From NCBI GenBank assembly GCA_965203735.1, contig OZ241909.1, forward strand, positions 2,790,001 through 2,854,000: 64,000 nucleotides of DNA, written 5' to 3'. This DNA is from Bin55 sp965203735. Its GTDB lineage: Bacteria; Pseudomonadota; Gammaproteobacteria; Pseudomonadales; Azotimanducaceae. Under the pieces are notes generated by a model. It was not told where the DNA came from. It saw only the letters and a program-made list of their open reading frames with translations, and made no database searches. Of this stretch, positions 63,642-64,000 are shown piece by piece (within the stretch, counting starts at the first letter, position 1; each line of letters begins with the position of its first letter). Both the position numbers and the translations under genes were made by a program.

Positions 63642-64000
63642 TGGAAGTCGCCACCTGAACGACCCGAAAGTTCCTCACCTCTTTCGCTGGAAATCGGAGT
63701 AAGGCTGGGGGCAAAGAAGCTCCGTTGCCAGACGGTCCATGTCCAGATCATCCGGATCCGACAGCGCTCTGTTGCTACACGCCCGAGTGGCAACCAACGA
63801 CTACGTCCGGTGTGCATCTAGTAGGTTAGTTTGAGGCGTAACATTAGCGAAACTACCTGTCTCGAGCTATTGCAGCTAGACAAAGTGCTTATGTCCACCA
63901 ATCCCGTCAATAGGCAAATACCGACAAACAAGTGGAGAAGGCAAAGAAATTTCTCTCAGGCAAAGATTCGAAGACACTGGAAGAAGGATAAGCTGAATAA
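63642..64000. other. Spacer after copy 3
   Basis: About 360 bp at the window end. The first 160 bp resemble the spacer after copy 2, including the small Cys-containing frame. From 63881 it matches the left 3' remnant, listed separately. Confidence 0.55.
63881..63991 (+). pseudogene. 3' remnant of a family A helical-repeat gene (right)
   Basis: From 63920 the sequence encodes TDKQVEKAKKFLSGKDSKTL-EEG and a stop, matching the C-terminus of copy 3 (EQVGQARKFLTEKDSKAIEE). The upstream part (from 63881) matches the left remnant at 59111 but is shifted by a one-base deletion, so the frame is broken. No 5' part is present; it is a decayed copy. Confidence 0.65.

Overview
This 64 kb window looks like chromosome from a gammaproteobacterium, probably marine or host-associated, of moderate GC. 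The support is gene order and gene type: uvrC-pgsA-tRNA-Cys as in enteric bacteria, a phoB-phoR-pstS-pstC-pstA-pstB-phoU block with the long forms of PstC and PstA, a TonB2-type energy-transduction operon (DUF3450, two ExbB-like proteins, ExbD, TonB, TPR protein), and a TonB-dependent receptor. No insertion sequence, integrase, prophage or CRISPR array was seen. The species cannot be named from the sequence alone.

Layout, left to right. 0-8 kb: a sensor histidine kinase cut by the window edge; an operon of MORN-repeat protein, transmembrane Ser/Thr kinase and metallo-beta-lactamase-fold hydrolase; a TauE/SafE transporter; pyruvate kinase. 8-16 kb: a secreted protein, an acyl-CoA ligase overlapping a D-2-hydroxyacid dehydrogenase, and a TonB-dependent receptor. 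16-25 kb is an accessory-looking stretch: a free-standing ClpX-type zinc finger, a Tat-exported thiol-dioxygenase-like cupin, an exported ankyrin protein, small membrane proteins, a large exported helical-repeat protein, and two tandem secreted netrin/TIMP-like proteins. 25-29 kb: a phosphopantetheinyl transferase, tRNA-Leu(UAG), a tRNA-Leu(UAA) interrupted by a 248-nt group I intron, and a COG0523 GTPase/DUF1826 pair. 29-40 kb: hydantoinase HyuA/HyuB, PRPP synthetase, tRNA-Cys, pgsA, uvrC, glutaryl-CoA dehydrogenase, a type 2 OMP decarboxylase and riboflavin synthase.

40-48.5 kb is a nine-gene TonB operon in which the TonB C-terminal domain has been multiplied. Two ordinary TonB proteins are followed by two exported proteins made almost only of four and two tandem TonB C-terminal domains, giving eight domains in one operon. 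This is the strongest candidate for an undescribed system. 48.8-58.8 kb: dienelactone hydrolase, the complete phosphate-sensing and uptake operon, and a short-chain dehydrogenase. 58.9-64 kb: two tandem paralogues of the large helical-repeat protein found at 21-23 kb, flanked on both sides by decayed 3' fragments of the same family, which points to ongoing duplication and loss.

The TonB machinery at 40-48 kb could energise the receptor at 12.5-15.6 kb. The phosphate operon is self-contained. Many reading frames begin with TTG or GTG; starts were chosen from family alignment, overlaps and ribosome binding sites where these could be seen.
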